The position numbers and the translations under genes were made by a program. This document shows positions 10,490-21,335 of a stretch of 64,000 bases of DNA, in pieces. A model generated the notes under the pieces. That model was given only the letters and a program-made list of their open reading frames with translations, searched no databases and was not told the DNA's origin. Position 1 is the first letter of the stretch. Every line of letters starts with the position of its first letter. This DNA is from Carposina sasakii (Eukaryota > Arthropoda > Insecta > Lepidoptera > Carposinidae). The stretch spans positions 14,818,001-14,882,000 of the forward strand of contig CP053156.1 of assembly GCA_014607495.2 (NCBI GenBank). The letters run 5' to 3'.

Positions 10490-11214
10490 TTTTTTGCACT
10501 TTGTTGAGTAACGAACTGGCTTTCGCAGATAAGTTTTACTGAATAACTGATACGAAAGAGTGTTAGATCCTTTTTCGTTATTATTTAGGTTTTGGTCCTA
10601 GATCAGGCCAACAGATAGCATCCGCTATATGCCATAACTTAGGCTATCTTAGCCCCGATTTAAACTGCAGTGCTTGGCACGAGCCGCGGTGTATCGGCAC
10701 ATAAGCGCGACGTTTTTATTGGCTGTGGGTATCTGCCATGGTTTACTGCGCGGGTCGGGTGCAATGGCTTCATGGGTTTCTGGATATGTTTTATTGTTAA
10801 AGATACAAATAGAAAACACTTTTCACTGTTATGATACAAAGTGGTATATGGTAGTAAAGCAAAACTATGTGTTACATTTTCACACTTGGTGGCTTATCCC
10901 TAAATGGCGATTTACAATATACGAGATCTAGATAAAAATCGCATATTAATATTATAAAATAAAACAGTGACTGACATAAATATCCATAGCTACCATGATG
11001 TAGGCAGTCGCTAAAGGATTTCCCGAAATTCCCACGGGATCGGGAAATAACAGGAATTCCAAAAGTTTACGCGGAGAAGTCCGTTTTTAATATTGTTTCT
11101 TCATGAAAATTGAAATATAGAAAGAAATATCTGAGGGCCTATCTCCATCTCTAGCATTTCAACTGGATTATACGCAAAATAATATCAGCGGAAACTAACG
11201 CAGAATGGATAAGA
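10490..11214. other. No recognisable feature
   Basis: An 85-codon ORF at 10674-10931 shows no recognisable motif. TTCCCACGGGATCGGGAA near 11030 is a short hairpin-like stretch related to 17440. Nothing else is seen. Confidence 0.45.
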
Positions 11215-11442
11215 ATATAGCAGAATGGCTACCAATACCTTGACGGCCTGCAGCGCCATAGGTCCTGGGTTCGAATCCTGGTAGGTGCAAACATTGATAT
11301 GATGAATATTGATGTTTGTTTCCGAGTCATGGATGTTTCTATACTTATCTATGTATTTATATACCGTTGCTTAGTACCCACGACACAAGACCTTAGGGAT
11401 CTTAATGTGGGACTAAGTTAATGTGTTGTGAAGTATGTGAAC
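11215..11442 (+). mobile_element. tRNA-derived SINE, family S
   Basis: The 5' tRNA-like part is diverged, but the B box GGTTCGAATCC, the GATGAATATTGATGTTTG core and the end CTTAGGGATCTTAATGTGG are kept. It ends in ATT repeats. Confidence 0.8.
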
Positions 11443-12075
11443 ATTATTATTATTGTTTTTTATGTTAACTATCCTAAAGGTTTGTACAACATTACACATC
11501 AATCTATTGCAGTCCACTGGACGTAGGGCTCGTACAACATCACAGCGGTAGCAAAATATTATCTAAAGACGTCTGCCGGTCTACAACTCCCTCAAGTCGC
11601 GTCAAATATTTCAATAATCAAGAACAGCTCGTCATCATACATTTGTCGACGTACTCTCATAACAAAGCCTCCCAAATGCCTATAGATAAGCTTGTCCCTC
11701 CAGCGTAATCGCTTCATATCGCCTTCCTCTCGATTGGGCAAATGAAGACGCGTTCAGCCAGGACTCCCTTGCATTTTATTCACGATATCGTCATAGTGGA
11801 AGAAGAATACTACACCAGTTATTTCAAATACGAGTATTAGCAAATATTGGAGGCCTCATTCCTTCCCTCCAATAAAGTGTTGTAAAAGACATTCGTCAAA
11901 TAAAGTCTCCTAAGCTTCACTCATCAATGAGTCATGATATGAACTCATCATCAATGCTATTTTCAATGTTTATAAAAACTTAGACTTCGTTCGCGTGAAA
12001 GGGCATTACACGGGGCGGGTCATATAAATATAGCCTATAGCCTTCCTCAATGAATGAGCTATCTAACACAGAAAT
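11443..12075. other. No clear gene; small repeat trace
   Basis: 11500-11535 retains a few bases of the LINE end (GTCCACTGGACGTAGGGC). The remainder is unrecognised, with no ORF above background. Confidence 0.45.
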
Positions 12076-12078
12076 AAT

Positions 12079-12264
12079 TCACTATGGGTGCGCCCACCAC
12101 CGGGCCCTACACCCTCCACTGACCCTCGGATCTGATAACTCATAATTGCAAAAACAGGCACTTGCACTAACTACAATCGCTACGAGAAACCAGATCCGAG
12201 CACCTAGCATGCAAGACGATACATTGCACTATTCCGAAATCAAAAACTAGATAAATAATCTACA
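12079..12264 (-). mobile_element. Penelope-like 3' tail, inverted copy of a pair
   Basis: Read on the minus strand it begins beside the predicted ribozyme cleavage position (TGTA then GATTATTTATCTAG), and runs through TTGCATGCTAGGTGCTCGG to the terminal GGTGGGCGCACCCATAGTGAA. It pairs head-to-head with 12420-12602 across a ~155-bp spacer of unrelated sequence. Confidence 0.85.
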
Positions 12265-12419
12265 TGATCTCTCTTCTATATTGTGTTAATTTGTGTTGTA
12301 AATAAATTCGTGTAATTCATCTTTTCTTTTTATTTCGTTAGGTAGGTATTATATATATTTATTAGGTGGGCTACAATTTCTACATAACTGTTGCTATACG
12401 ACAGTTTGGCCCCACTGTA

Positions 12420-12602
12420 GATTATTTATCTAGTTTTTGATTTCGGAATAGTGCAATTTATCGTCTTGCATGCTAGGTGCTCGGGTCTGGTTTCTCGTGG
12501 CGATTGTAGTTAGTGCAAGTGCCTGTTTTCGCAATTATGAGTTATCAGATCCGAGGGTCAGTGGAGGGTGTAGGGCCCGGTGGTGGGCGCACCCATAGTG
12601 AA
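12420..12602 (+). mobile_element. Penelope-like 3' tail, direct copy of a pair
   Basis: Starts GATTATTTATCTAG preceded by TGTA, the position where the ribozyme at 16402-16448 would cut, and ends GGGCGCACCCATAGTGAA. It is nearly identical to the reverse complement of 12079-12264. Confidence 0.85.
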
Positions 12603-12603
12603 T

Positions 12604-12656
12604 GTTTGAACTTCCGAATTATAACGCCTAATACAATTTCATTTATAAAACAGAAA
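12604..12656 (-). repeat. Flank X beside Penelope-like tails
   Basis: On the minus strand it reads ATAAATGAAATTGTATTAGG followed by CGTTATAATTCGGAAGTTCA. The same sequence lies at 16295-16347 and, diverged, at 13365-13399, each time next to a Penelope-like tail. Confidence 0.7.
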
Positions 12657-12674
12657 TAATTTTTCAAATCGGAC

Positions 12675-12811
12675 CAGCCCAAGTAGCATGACCTGCGAAA
12701 CACGATATGATAAACCGATTTATGGACAAATATGATAAATATAGCCGCCATGTTGAATTTTGTATAGAAACTATACGATATCCACGATGCGTGGTCATGC
12801 TAGGGGGGCTG
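12675..12811 (-). mobile_element. M3 MITE
   Basis: Left end AGCCCAAGTAGCATGACC, right end GGTCATGCTAGGGGGGCT; the interior is the same as at 8073 and 40637. Confidence 0.8.
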
Positions 12812-13202
12812 TAGTATCTGAGATTAGTAAGTTCAACCAAACAAACAAACAAACTCTTCAGCTTTATAATATTACCTATAGTATAGATTACATACATAAT
12901 ACTATAATCCTTATACCATGACCTAAAATACGTCTTACAGCTGAGAATTTATTCAGTGTATTACCTTCGTGATGACGGCAGCAATGTTTTATGATGTCGT
13001 TTGTATACTAACTAATGGTTCATTCCTATATCTAAAGAAGCGGCCCGCCTACTAATGATAAGTAAATATATCGATTTTTTTTTATTTTAAATTTATGTTT
13101 GTAATATTTTAGAATAATTTACATACATGCAAAGATGCGAGGTTCACTAAAATACATCATAAATGACGTAAGTAATTCTCTATCTAATTCTCTATTATCT
13201 AT

Positions 13203-13297
13203 CTATACAGCCTCCTACACCCACTGCTGAGTAAAGGCCTCCTCTTCCCTATGCCACTGTCCTCTGTCCTGGGCCAACCTCATCCACTGCTGTCCAA
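13203..13297 (-). repeat. Dispersed lepidopteran repeat
   Basis: Contains CACTGCTGAGTAAAGGCCTC and CTGGGCCAACCTCATCCACT, a repeat I recognise from moth genomes; a short inverted trace is at 4697-4725. Possibly the 3' end of a LINE. Confidence 0.5.
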
Positions 13298-13399
13298 GTA
13301 ATTCTCAGAATTTATTTTTTTATTTATATTTTAGGAAGACATGCAGACTACTTAAGTATATTTAATTGTATCAGGCGTCACTATTCGGAAGTTCAAATC

Positions 13400-13527
13400 T
13401 CTATTGAGGGGTCGCCCACCACCGGGTCCTACACTATCCGCTGACCCTCGGATCTGCCGACTCATGATCACGAACACAAAACACTATAGTCGCAATGAGA
13501 AGCCAGATCCAAGCACCTAGCATGCAA
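13400..13527 (-). mobile_element. Penelope-like tail, subfamily 2, inverted copy
   Basis: Minus-strand copy ending in GGGCGACCCCTCAATAG, truncated at its 5' side right at TTGCATGCTAGG. It belongs to the same subfamily as the coding copy at 22912-24510. Confidence 0.85.
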
Positions 13528-13678
13528 GGATTAGCAGCTATGTATTTATGGTTACATGCTAGGTGCTTGGATCTGGCTTCTCGTTGCGACTGTAGTGTCT
13601 TGTGTTCGTGATCATGAGTCGGCAGATCCGAGGGTCAGCGGAGGGTGTAGGGCCCGGTGGTGGGCGACCCCTCAATAG
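13528..13678 (+). mobile_element. Penelope-like tail, subfamily 2, direct copy
   Basis: Starts GGATTAGCAGCTATGTATTT immediately after the inverted copy with no spacer, and ends GGGCGACCCCTCAATAG. The same start sequence follows the ribozyme region at 24360. Confidence 0.85.
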
Positions 13679-13982
13679 ATACTTAAGTATAATAAAATGC
13701 AATAATAGACAGTACAATGCCATTAAGCTGTCTCCACCAATAGACGAGATTAATAAACATAAATCCAACTTTCGACATAAAAATATATGTTTTATTTCTC
13801 TTTGTTTCTAGACAAGTTTTATATGTCAGGGTTTAATGTTACAGATTGTAATGAACAAAATATAAATCTAGGACTTGTCTCATATTGCTACGAAAAGGAG
13901 GACGAAATATGAGTAGTAATAGTACCTACTTAGCTATTATACTTTGTTCAACTTCTCTTGTTCAATGTTAAATGTGGCCATT

Positions 13983-14075
13983 GGTAAATCTTGACCATAA
14001 CATATTTAATCACGCCTTTATCCCTTACGGGGTAGGCAGAGCACCAAGGGACGATAGAACCACATGACCATAATA
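13983..14075 (-). repeat. Q-family repeat fragment
   Basis: Minus-strand piece of the family described at 14218: CCCCGTAAGGGATAAAGGCG is its hallmark. Confidence 0.65.
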
Positions 14076-14217
14076 ATAATCAATATAAATGCAAACGTCA
14101 GTATGTTTGTTTGTTACCCTTTCACGCTTTATGAATCCAACCAATATATTTGAAATTTTGCGTACATGTAAAGGATAAAGTCTACCTATACATATATAAA
14201 AATATTGGTCTATGCTG

Positions 14218-14475
14218 CTCTGGGAGTGAAAAAAAAACATATAATACTACAGCTGCTTCTCTTCCCGGGTATAGTGTACAAGTCAGTAGACGGACAAGAA
14301 GGTCTTGGTGTTTTGTAGGCGATGGGCTGACCATCTGTCACTACTAACCGAACTTGTACATCTCAACTATATCCTCAAAATTGGTCAGAAGTGGCACCAT
14401 GTGGTCCTATCGTCCCTTGGTGCTCTGCCTACCCCGTAAGGGATAAAGGCGTGATTATATGTATGTATGTATAAA
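14218..14475 (+). mobile_element. Q-family short retroelement copy
   Basis: Contains TTGTAGGCGATGGGCTGACC, CAGAAGTGGCACCATGTGG and CCCCGTAAGGGATAAAGGCG, ending in GATTATATGTATGTATGTA. This arrangement with a GTAT tail is a common lepidopteran short retroelement. It has no ORF and probably depends on a LINE for movement. Copies: 26583 (plus), 30205 (minus), 13983 (minus), and inside the inverted duplication at 903 and 1610. Confidence 0.65.
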
Positions 14476-16010
14476 AATATTCACATGTACTAAATCACAG
14501 GCAACAAATAGTACTAAATATTTTGACACTATCTATTGCAACGAGTTCACGTCAAAAACACTACTCGATACACTATAGTTATTATTTGCGGTCTATTGTG
14601 TGCCTACGAGTCTACGAGGACTATTCAATCTCCGATACAACACATTAAAAGCGACCATATAAAACAAAACTAAGCCGACACTTTACTTTGTTTCCCTTAA
14701 CCCAATTTTGCGATATTTTCGGTACTCGTACCGCCACTGACGTGTTAAATGTTAGAGTACACAAAACACTTCTTACCGTTTTTGACTTTGACACGTAGCG
14801 AAAAGAGCCTGTTTGTATGAGTCAAAGAGGTTTACAATTGATTTCAATTTTCACAGTTACGGTCCAAGTTGTACTGCAATTTTTCTGTGGTTTTTACCAA
14901 AAAAACCATGGTTCAAGCCAGCATGTACTTAGTTGACCCTTATTCGTGTATGAATCTTATGATAAATAGAAAATAATTACTATGATTAATAAAAAAAAAG
15001 TATCTATAAAATTTCTCTAGTACCTATACATCAAGTAACCTAGGGCATCAGATTCACGGTACGCTGTTGTAGAATATGGGCCACATAAAATGGTATATTT
15101 GGGCAAGCGTCTATGCGTGTTCTATAAATAAAGCTCATTGTCCGAGGTCATCAAGGAGGCAATAAAGACGTGAAGGATGTCGCCCAGATTAGCGCCAATG
15201 GACGGTGGTCACCCAGATCTATGGCTTAGCTGATAACCGTATCTTAACTCATCATTCTTTTGTGCTTTATAAGAGACTTTGAGAGGTTTTTCCTGGCGTA
15301 ACGCTTTCAGATGACTCTACGGTGTGTTGTTTTAAAAAATAAGTTGTTTATTATTTGTATATATATATATATGTGTATATTTATTCAAAAACAATTATGT
15401 GCCTATTATATTTTCTTTGATAATGAATGTAGTTTACCATAAATTAACCATCCATACATGGTAGATACATTTTTATAAGGTACTTTCAAAACTAGTTTAT
15501 TTAAGGTATACATTTTATCATCACCCCAAATAGGTTAAGGCATACTAATATTATTTTCATAAGTTTTTATACACTAATATGACTATGGACGAAAATCTGA
15601 AAAAAAGTTTATTTTATTATTTATTGTATTTTTAACAGTTAAAATGTATTCATATATGAAGGAAGGCAGGTCACGCCGGGAGCCCTCAACTTGAGTAATC
15701 CTGCCGCGGAGGGATTTACAGTGGCTTTGAGGGCATTGGGCAAGCTTTGAGGTGTGGTACAAAGAGGTACGAGTCTGTTTATTGATGGTTTTGTTCAAAA
15801 TCAAATAAATAGTTTAAAATACTTCTTCGTTGAAAGATTTAAAATTGTAAAATTATACACAGTGTTTAATTTAAATTAGGTATATTTTTATACCGTTCAT
15901 ACAGGATGTAATATAATATTACATTACATCCCATAGTGATGCCGACTCTATCCCTTTGGTAGGATGCTCCAAGCCCTGGTGAGGTTCATTTGATTGATCT
16001 ATGTATCAGT
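14476..16010. other. No gene; microsatellite
   Basis: A TA/TG microsatellite lies at 15356-15380. A 73-codon minus ORF at 15583-15804 has no recognisable domain. The remainder is AT-rich and unrecognised. Confidence 0.45.
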
Positions 16011-16014
16011 TGCA

Positions 16015-16110
16015 GTTGGTAGTGACCCTGCTTATAATGCAATACATCCTGGCTTCGAATCCCGGTTAGTGCAAACATTATAATGTTGAATGAATATCAA
16101 TGTTTATTTA
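16015..16110 (+). mobile_element. SINE S fragment
   Basis: B-box region GGCTTCGAATCCCGG and the following GCAAACATTATAATG core remain; the 3' half is lost at the junction with the LINE end that follows. Confidence 0.65.
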
Positions 16111-16347
16111 CGTTAGAGGGCATCAAATTTAAAAATGTTTTTAAAAATTGGCTTATTAACAAGTATTTTTACGATTTAGCTGAATTTTATTATTAAATTA
16201 AAACTAAATGATTGTAATAGTTTTAGTAAATGCATGTACCTTAGCATGCAAGTAACCAAATTGTACGTCCGAAAAGGGTAAACTGTTGTTTCTAAAAATA
16301 ACTTTATAAATGAAATTGTATTAGGCGTTACAATTCGGAAGTTCAAA
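16111..16347 (+). pseudogene. LINE 3' end (Jockey/CR1-like)
   Basis: The plus strand encodes KFKNVFKNWLINKYFYDLAE, the usual C-terminal end of Jockey/CR1-type reverse-transcriptase proteins, followed by a 3' untranslated region with GTACCTTAGCATGCAAG. The last part is flank X. Family identification is from the peptide pattern only. Confidence 0.55.
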
Positions 16348-16626
16348 AGTTGGGTTTTAGAGGTTCATAATAATTAGTGGTTTACTAATTTACTAATTTC
16401 TATAATCCTGAGGATGCCACGGTTGTTGGCGAAACATATGTAGATTATTTATCTAGTTTTTGATTTCGGAATGGTGCAATGTATCGTCTTGCATGCTAGG
16501 TGCTCGGGTCTGGTTTCTCATGGCGATTGTAGTTAGTGCAAGTGCCTGTTGTCGCAATTATGAGTTATCAGATCCGAGGGTCAGTGGAGGGTGTAGGGCC
16601 CGGTGGTGGGCGCACCCATAGTGAAT
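16348..16626 (+). mobile_element. Penelope-like 3' region with ribozyme and tail
   Basis: Starts TTGGGTTTTAGAGGTTCA (shared with 3335), runs through the hammerhead-like fold (16402-16448) and the conserved tail (TTGCATGCTAGGTGCTCGG) to GGGCGCACCCATAGTGAA. It has no coding part. Confidence 0.85.
16402..16448 (+). ncRNA. Hammerhead-ribozyme-like fold
   Basis: Seen: stem I ATAATC (16402-16407) pairs with GATTAT (16443-16448); core CTGAGGA (16408-16414); one extra T; stem II GCCA/TGGC with a 7-base loop; GAAA (16431-16434); then C-ATAT-G with GTA at the expected cut site before 16443. Known: Penelope-like elements carry type I hammerheads with a very short stem III. The extra base between CTGANGA and stem II departs from the usual consensus. 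Self-cleavage is not shown by sequence. Confidence 0.7.
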
Positions 16627-16738
16627 AACTTTATATCCTATCATCAACTTATGTACACAATTATAACAATAAATTTTATCTTATCTTATCTTACGAGTCG
16701 TAGGTATTTCTATAGTTATCTATACGATACGAAAGCTC

Positions 16739-16894
16739 AGCCCCCCTAGCATAACCACGCATCGTGGATATCGTATCGTACGATATCGTAACGGCTCTAT
16801 ACAAAATTCAACATGGCGGCTATATTTATCGTATTTTGACAGGCTATAAATCGGTTTATCATATCGTGTTTCGCAGGTAATGCTACTTGAGCAG
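16739..16894 (+). mobile_element. M3 MITE
   Basis: Starts AGCCCCCCTAGCATAACC and ends GTAATGCTACTTGAGC. The interior has a local duplication of the CGTATCGTACGATATCGTA motif. Confidence 0.75.
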
Positions 16895-17880
16895 GGGTTT
16901 TTGTGAGGAACTTGGTTATATGTAATAAAGTGTGTGAATATATATATTTTTTTTATATTATTATATTCTCGCTACATTTTGCAGCTTGTACCTTTATTGT
17001 ATATTTTCCCTTTAGGGAGGTATTTGTAAGTAATTTACGGATTAGGATGCTCAATACATTTGGTCGAGTGTTCTTACAACTTGCAAATACTTAGACTTAA
17101 GTCCACACATTCAGGAGTACCTTAGTGCTACCTATCGTCTTTCGAGATATATGTATACATATAGGTACATTTATCTTATCGGATGCCTACGTCATACAAA
17201 TAACACAGCCTCCAACTTTCGGTTTTAGGCTGCACGTAAATCTTTAGTCATACAGAATCATTTTTATGTTTGAATAGAATTCTGAATACTATCTATACAA
17301 AAATCACCTGCTAAAAGTTTATTTTTGGCTATGGCCGCTAGAAGCATAGCATCAATAGAAAATTTGAAAACGGTTTTTTTTTCCTTTTTGAGAACTTCCT
17401 TACGCTGTATAAATTTTATTTTACCTCTTTCTTTTCCCGAAATTCCCAAGGGAACTAGAAAAACGGGAATTCTAAAATCTTAGTAGATAAAATAGAAGGC
17501 GTTCGGTAGTTGGTAATAAATAAAAACTTGAAACACAAAAAAGTTACCCTTTAAGAGTTTCTTCGAAGGATTTCTTGATATTTTTTTTAAGAATAAAACT
17601 TTTCGTCGATTCCAAATAATAAATCACAGAAACAATCTATCTTTTCTAGTTGATTCTTTTCAATTTTTATTGAAACCACAAAAAAGTGATTTAGGATTAT
17701 TTTATTCTTTACGTTATTTACACAGGCTGGCTGGCATTACGTATAAAATTGTTGGAAATCCGCGTTGAAGAGCGTTTAGTGAACCTAGTCGTTGGTAATT
17801 TATGTATTAAATAATTTTGAAACCTATATAAGAAGTGGGATCTTTCTGCTTACAATAATTATTTCCAGTAATTTATGTAT
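16895..17880. other. No recognisable feature
   Basis: AT-rich sequence. A 63-codon ORF (16903-17094) and a 61-codon minus ORF (17264-17449) have no supporting features. Confidence 0.45.
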
Positions 17881-17881
17881 A

Positions 17882-18068
17882 CAGGGTGATTTTTGGACTC
17901 CATGGAAGCATACCTGGGAAGGGTCTGGTTCCCAAGATATAAGGGTCCAAAATTGAGTAAATAGACTGCGTTTTTCTGCATAAATGCACATAGTCGCTCG
18001 TAGCAAGAATTTTTCACGCGAATTAAATTAATATCTGCCTATGAAAAAAACTAGCACAAACACTGGAC
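17882..18068 (+). mobile_element. M2 MITE, truncated
   Basis: Starts after TA with CAGGGTGATTTTTGG and follows the M2 interior (CCATGGAAGCATACCTGGG, GACTGCGTTTTTCTGCATAA) until AACACTGGACACTA, where a LINE end interrupts. The other M2 end is missing here. Confidence 0.8.
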
Positions 18069-18415
18069 ACTAGGCTCCCGCGCTTCTGTAGCGCGTCTGG
18101 CATGTTTGCGGATGCTGGGTTGGATGACTTCTACGCCATCATGGGCATGAGGCTTTTCTTGCCATCATCATGATTGTCGGTGGTGCGCAGATTGCGGGGG
18201 AGCTCCAATGAGATCCTGAGGATGATAGCAGACGTAAAACGTGGTAATCGGTGAACAGCCTGCTATACACTTTAATTTTTATACACTTAAATTTTTATAT
18301 ATTTTAATAATTGATACATATATATTTTGCAATTTACTAACATAGACATAAGATCTTGTAATACTAACAAACTATGGACTCATTTGTCTGTGAATAAATT
18401 ATTTTTATTTTATCT
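18069..18415 (+). pseudogene. LINE C-terminal remnant (CR1/Jockey-like)
   Basis: The plus strand reads FCSASGMFADAGLDDFYAIM, a stop, then RRLRGSSNEILRMIADVKRG and a stop. This matches the C-terminal pattern of a lepidopteran CR1/Jockey-type reverse transcriptase (SASxMFA...DxFxAI...R..SxNxIL). A 3' untranslated region of ~150 bases with GTGAATAAAT follows. The copy is 5'-truncated and inserted beside the broken M2. Confidence 0.7.
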
Positions 18416-18563
18416 TATTTATTTATTAATACGATGAATATCATTGTTTGTATACGAGTCAGGACCATGAGAGGACTAGGTGAAAGTGTTGTGAAATTTT
18501 TAATATTTGTTTTAATATTTATTTGATTTATTTATCATGTTTACCCTAATGAACTTTTTTATA

Positions 18564-18874
18564 CAGGATGTTTTTTCGTTGCCACCCTTAACGAAGGGTA
18601 CGTCCTCTATACATCAAATAAAGTAAGTTTATGCCAATAAAATGTTGAGAAACAATGTAAATTTTTTGGATTTATTAATTATTTCTCGTGAAAAAATCTT
18701 GCTACGCGTGTCTATGTGCATTAATGCAGAAAAACGCAGTCTATATACTCAATTTTGGACCCTAACATCTTGGAAAGCAGACACTTCCCAGGTATACTTC
18801 CATGGAGAAAAACGATCATGATGATGACGAAATTTCGTAGTTTTCAGGAACGTTGACGACCAAAAATCATTCTG
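18564..18874 (-). mobile_element. M2 MITE
   Basis: On the minus strand its left end is the CAGAATGATTTTTGGTCGTC type and its right end CGTTAAGGGTGGCAACGAAA ... ATCCTG. TA flanks both ends (18562-18563, 18875-18876). 311 bp, non-coding. Confidence 0.85.
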
Positions 18875-18879
18875 TATAC

Positions 18880-19755
18880 ATATTATGTAGTCTATTTATT
18901 TTATGTAAAGTTGTGTTCATTTTTCGTATAAATTGAGATATATACTATATGAGATACATAGTATAATACTATTTGTGCTATAGAAAACCCGTAACAAGGC
19001 AGCCCGCTCAAATCGGATCAGAAAGACCAGGTCGGAATGTTGATTAAAAAACTTTCGGCTACGTCCACGGAGTTAGCTACGTGGATTGGATATTATTATG
19101 GAGTGATAAAGAGGAGATGCTGTATAAAGTGGTTTTAATTCAGCATGTTTTAACATGAGACTAGCGAAATCTGAAGGAGTCTTTAGAATATAAAAACCTC
19201 TCTTCTAACTGCCCTGTTTCTTTGGTACAATATGTAGCATTTTTCTAATCATACCAAGTAACAAAACCTTTTCTGACAAATTAAAAAAATAAAACAGATT
19301 TACTCTATAAACGATACAAAAAATTGTGAAATTTTAACAAAATATTTTTAAAACTCGTTTTTCATATGAGAAAAGTTATTACATTGCCAGTCTCGCGTTA
19401 AATTTTAATCAAAATATAAAATCATGCGTATTCATGATTCGACGTAGTAACGTGGAAATTTCAGCAATAAATTATACTCTCCAGTGTCCTTACTTCATGA
19501 TTGGGTATGATGGGGCACGTAATAACCACTTTTTGGCTCCTTCCACAAACAATAACCTAAGTTGGCTCGAGTTGGATAGTGTTTCAGGAACTGTGAAACT
19601 TAGATAAGAAATAAAAAATATTTTCAGTCAAAGTTGGAGAGTTTAAGCGTCTTCTGAAATATAAATCTAAGCTGCTTAAAGCATCAGAAGGTATTTTAGC
19701 AATATGTCCAAAATGTCTATCTACCTATATACTCCAGATTCTATATTATCTCTGT
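18880..19755. other. No recognisable feature
   Basis: No ORF, tRNA-like fold or repeat known from elsewhere in the window was seen. Confidence 0.45.
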
Positions 19756-20009
19756 CATCATCAGCCTATTGCAGGCCACTGCTGGACGTAGGCCTCCCCT
19801 AGGGCACGCTACAAGACTGCCATCGGGGGTATTTGCCCATAGTCACCACGCTGGGCAGGCGGGTTGGTGACCGCAGTTTGTATTTTGGACTATATTGTCA
19901 ACACGGGAGGCGCTGCTGCCCACCTCCTAAAAACCCTTAATCACATCGTATGATACCCAAGAGCAGACATGTGGTAGTACGAATTCTACTCTGCCGGCAC
20001 TACGCGGCA
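19756..20009 (-). mobile_element. R-family short retroelement
   Basis: On the minus strand the element runs from GCCGCGTAGTGCCGGCAGAG through AGGAGGTGGGCAGCAGCGCC to the LINE-type end GGAGGCCTACGTCCAGCAGT, then TGATGATGA. The 3' end equals the nucleotide sequence coding EAYVQ(Q)WTAIG in a LINE, so it probably borrows that LINE's machinery (inference). Confidence 0.7.
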
Positions 20010-20261
20010 TATTATCTCTATATTAGCTAGATATCTCTATATAGATATCGCATTTTCGGTGGAATAACGGCATAATTGTCAAAAATTACAAAACGCTATG
20101 ATCTCGTTTCGATCACCGAAAGTGCGATATATCTAGGTCCTATCTCCAAAAAGAATGGACATTCATATACCATACGTACTAACTGAAGTTCCGCCGATTC
20201 TATGACAAGAAGAAACTTTATCGACACACTAAAATGTGTATAGAAATAAAATATAGGTTCT

Positions 20262-20445
20262 ATATGATATGGCAGCAGCGCCTCCCGTGTTGACAACATA
20301 ATCCGAAAATCACACTGCGGTCACCAACCCGCCTGCCCAGTGTGGTGACTATGGGTGAAACCCCTCTGTGGCAGTAGCCTTGTGGCATGCCCTGGGGGAG
20401 GCCTAAGTCCAGCAGTGGACTGCAATAGGCTGAAGAAGAAGAACT
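20262..20445 (+). mobile_element. R-family short retroelement
   Basis: Plus-strand copy lacking the 5' head. It starts near GGCAGCAGCGCCTCCCGTG and ends GCAGTGGACTGCAATAGGC plus TGAAGAAGAAG. Inverted relative to 19756-20009; between the two, 20045-20064 and 20114-20134 form a shorter inverted repeat around TATCGCA(T/C)TTTCGGTG. Confidence 0.7.
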
Positions 20446-21335
20446 ATATGATTGATACTTAAAATTTTGTATTTACAATAAAAGTTTAGAATCCAGTACA
20501 AATGTCTTTATAACTGAGATGAAAGTTCACGGCCCCTGTTAAAATTTAGAACCCACCATCGCTGGGCCTATTTATAATAAAAAGGACTTCGCCCAACTTG
20601 TTCGTGCCCATCAAAGGAATTCATTACACAAAACCGTGAAGTAAGCACCATGAGGAGATGCCATAGAAGTGAATTCGATGATTAACGTAGGTAAATGAGA
20701 GATATCTGTTCTTCTTTTATTCATATGACATAGCCTAAAATATTTTTTCCGTGTGAAAAAGTATGCAGTACTTATAATGTTTAATATTACACGGTGAGCA
20801 TCCATGTAGTCAGAACGTACTATTACGGGAAAATCAGCGAGCGAAGAGCCGCTTTTACATAGATTTTGGTACACGGCCGTATCGCGTAACTAACATGCTA
20901 TTTGCGAATATATTACACCGCATAACTTCGGCCCGTACAGAGCTTACCTATGGCGGGTGTCGGAAAATCCAGCATTATAATTTTTTAAATAGTTCTGTTT
21001 ATGCACACTGTTTCTCTGTCATGTTGTTATGTAATGACATCTCTGTACTATGCTGTGTAAAAAAAATACTCGAGGAATTTTATCACTCTTCTCTTCCAAG
21101 TTCCATACAGCCTTTGGAAGTTCAAAATTCAAGTCAACGTTGAATAGCACGTCTCCACTCCGTATTTTCATCACAAATCTCTCCACTTATAATTTGCAAG
21201 AAACACAAAAGATAAATCTGAGGAGATAACAAAATAGCGCCGGATACGTCTTCAGAGAACGTTTCCATCATGCTCTTGTGCCTCGTTTATGCTGAAGCCA
21301 TATTGTACTATGTAACACCATACCACGCTTAGTGG
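20446..21335. other. No recognisable gene
   Basis: ORFs of 87 and 82 codons (20611-20874 minus, 20895-21143 plus) have no recognisable motif and are not called. Confidence 0.45.

Noticed and set aside
18208..18240. CTGAGGA followed by an A-rich stretch as another hammerhead
   Set aside because: No stem II or GAAA at the right distance; it lies in the LINE reading frame encoding EILRMIAD.
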